Part shown: in pieces, positions 62,370-64,000 of the stretch
Numbering within the stretch: the stretch's first letter is position 1
Layout: each line of letters opens with the position of its first letter
Source of the DNA: Callipepla californica brunnescens
Taxonomy: Eukaryota; Chordata; Aves; Galliformes; Odontophoridae
Length of the DNA: 64,000 nucleotides
Reading direction: 5' to 3'
NCBI GenBank assembly: GCA_023055505.1
Contig: JALIRH010000074.1
Location: 248,001-312,000, forward strand
Made by a program: the position numbers and the translations under genes
Notes under the pieces: generated by a model
The model's database searches: none
Told to the model about the DNA's origin: nothing
Seen by the model: the letters and a program-made list of their open reading frames with translations, nothing else

Positions 62370-64000
62370 CTTACAGGTTAAAAAAGAAAAACGCGCAGTG
62401 ATTTACCTTGCAAATCGACAGGAAGCTCATTGTGCATTAGAAAGAACTCCTGTGAGCCTGCTTCTCTCCCATTTGACAGAGAAATAAATAAATATAGTGA
62501 AAAGTAACGATTCTGAATGCAAACTAGCACGCAGCACTAGTTACTGCACAGGTTTCATCCGTCACATGGTGACCCAGAAGCTGGGGTGGCTAACAGCCCC
62601 AAGCACACTGCCTGGGCTTCTGCCCCTGCTGGTGTTCTCCTCCTAGAACCAGCTCCTGCACTCCTTCCCTCTGATGCCTTCATCTGATTTCATCTCTATG
62701 GAACGCCTTCTGATCATTTGTTTCAAAATCTGACTGAATTCTGCTTAATTCCACCAACGTGCTGCTGGAACAGTTCCATCCAGGTCACCTAAAGATCTCC
62801 CTCACCCGGGCCAGAGCCACAGTACTGCTCTGCTTCGAGCCCTGTGCCCCACCACAGCATCGAACGGTTGTGCTGATGTGTTCCAAGCTGAATATCTGCC
62901 CCGGGTTTAATTATTTTTGTCAGTTTCTGGATAAATCACAGTGGTCATCCTCAAGCACAAAGTGAACAAAAATGTATTGCTTGTGTTAAGGAACAATGAT
63001 AATATTAAAAATGCTCCGTTCAGCAGTGTTGGTGTCCCTGTGTCTCTGCAAGAAGGAGTCTGAAAGGCAACACTGACACTGGCCGAGCCCGGCACTGCAC
63101 CTTCTGAGCAGCAGCTCAAAATTTGGCAGCACAACTGATGTGGTTTCACAGAAGTGCATCCAAATGTAACAGAGTTCTGAGACGCTGTAAGATCTCAGCT
63201 GGAACGTGGCTGTGGACAAAGGGCATCTATGGTCCCCAAAGAGTGGCCTGCGTGCTCGCAGGCAGGGGACCAAGTGCTGTCACCCCACATCTGGGCAGCT
63301 GGGGCAGATGGGGAGAGTGTAGTGAGTCCTTGTGAGTGGAACAACATGGGGGTACAGTGAGACTCTGCTAGGCACAGGGGAAAGGGTGTGAGAGCTGCGT
63401 AAGGATAACTAGGGTAAGGTGCCAGGGGAAATAATTAGAGGGAGAGCTGGGGGGAGGTATGAGAGGAAAGGTTTGCACCAGGAGGTGAAAATGAAGTGCA
63501 GGAGGGCAGGAAGACAGAGCAGGGAATGGGGCAGGGATCCCCCCAGCGTTGTGCAGGGAGGGGAGTGAGGGCTGAGCATGGAGGGGAGGGAGCAGAGCCT
63601 GCCTCAGGCATGGGCTGAGTGCCCGAGTGCGATATCTGTGCAAATTGAGATTCATCTTTTGTGACAGAAGAATAGGAATATAAGAAAATCAGCGTGGGGT
63701 ATGGGTAACTTCTATTGCGATGCGTTATTTTGACGTTAGAAAGCTGCTTTGTTCAATATTCTGGAGCTCTCGAGCCAGCCTGAAGGTGACTGCACGTCAC
63801 TGTTTACTTTTCAGACTTCCTCTGCTTTTGTTAACAAACATTCGAATTGCAAAAAGTGCAACACGCTTCTTTTTTAAGCACAGCTTTAAAAAAAAAAAAG
63901 AAGAAGGAGAAAGAAAGAAAGAAAGGAACAACCCTATTTCTGCAAACTACATTTTGAAAATACTGAAAGTGATTGGAAATAGGGCCGCCAGCAGTGAGCT
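62370..64000. other. Right end, no further exon supported
   Basis: Upstream exons of the candidate terminal exon were looked for on the minus strand. A possible donor (GG|GTGAGG) occurs near 62808-62813, but no convincing matching exon was found. G-rich, repeat-like DNA fills 63.3-63.6 kb. Confidence 0.5.
63888..63926. repeat. A-rich and (AAAG)n simple repeat
   Basis: An A run is followed by GAAGAAGGAGAAAGAAAGAAAG, a purine-only microsatellite near the right end of the window. Confidence 0.85.

Noticed and set aside
1..64000. CRISPR arrays, bacterial operons or phage genes
   Set aside because: No regularly spaced repeats or prokaryotic gene layout; the sequence is vertebrate.

Overview
The window reads as bird nuclear DNA, most likely chicken or a close galliform relative. 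The signs are several fragments of the avian LINE CR1, A-rich and short-tandem-repeat spacers, one vertebrate gene with large introns and a CpG-island promoter, and a young LTR retroelement. There are no bacterial-style operons, and most open reading frames are chance frames.

The one gene that can be read completely is RNF11, on the minus strand. It has three coding exons: 33098-32976 (start codon in a CpG island), 10940-10771, and 10033-9862 (stop codon). All splice sites fit GT/AG and the phases join to exactly 154 codons plus a stop, the known RNF11 length. Intron 1 is about 22 kb and intron 2 is 737 bp with a CR1 copy in it. The protein keeps its N-terminal lipidation residues, the PPPPY motif and a complete RING-H2 finger.

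Left of RNF11 (1 to about 9.4 kb) no known gene is recognised. Two small plus-strand exon-like segments (4993-5120 and 5343-5425) and plus-strand poly(A) signals at about 7.8 kb could belong to an unidentified transcript converging on RNF11.

Right of the CpG island, 38916-43860 is a 4,945-bp LTR retroelement in the same orientation as RNF11. Its two 579-bp LTRs differ at one CpG, and a perfect 5-bp target duplication (GAAGG) flanks it. It carries a lysine-tRNA primer site, a polypurine tract, an unusual membrane-anchor plus heptad-repeat ORF in the gag position, and a pol region with RT, RNase H and integrase motifs. An internal protease/RT deletion and in-frame stops break pol, and no env is seen. 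Next to the primer site lies a 59-nt copy of the rest of tRNA-Lys(CTT), separated from it by 11 nt at the position where primer copying normally stops (m1A58). This is the most remarkable signal in the window.

From 43.9 to 64 kb the DNA is mostly intergenic, with an old CR1 copy, a perfect 40-bp tandem duplication and simple repeats. Near the right end a minus-strand open frame at 62369-62013 has an acceptor-like start and a poly(A) signal just after its stop. It may be the last exon of an unidentified gene upstream of RNF11. All sequence comparisons were made by eye from memory of families; no database search was run.
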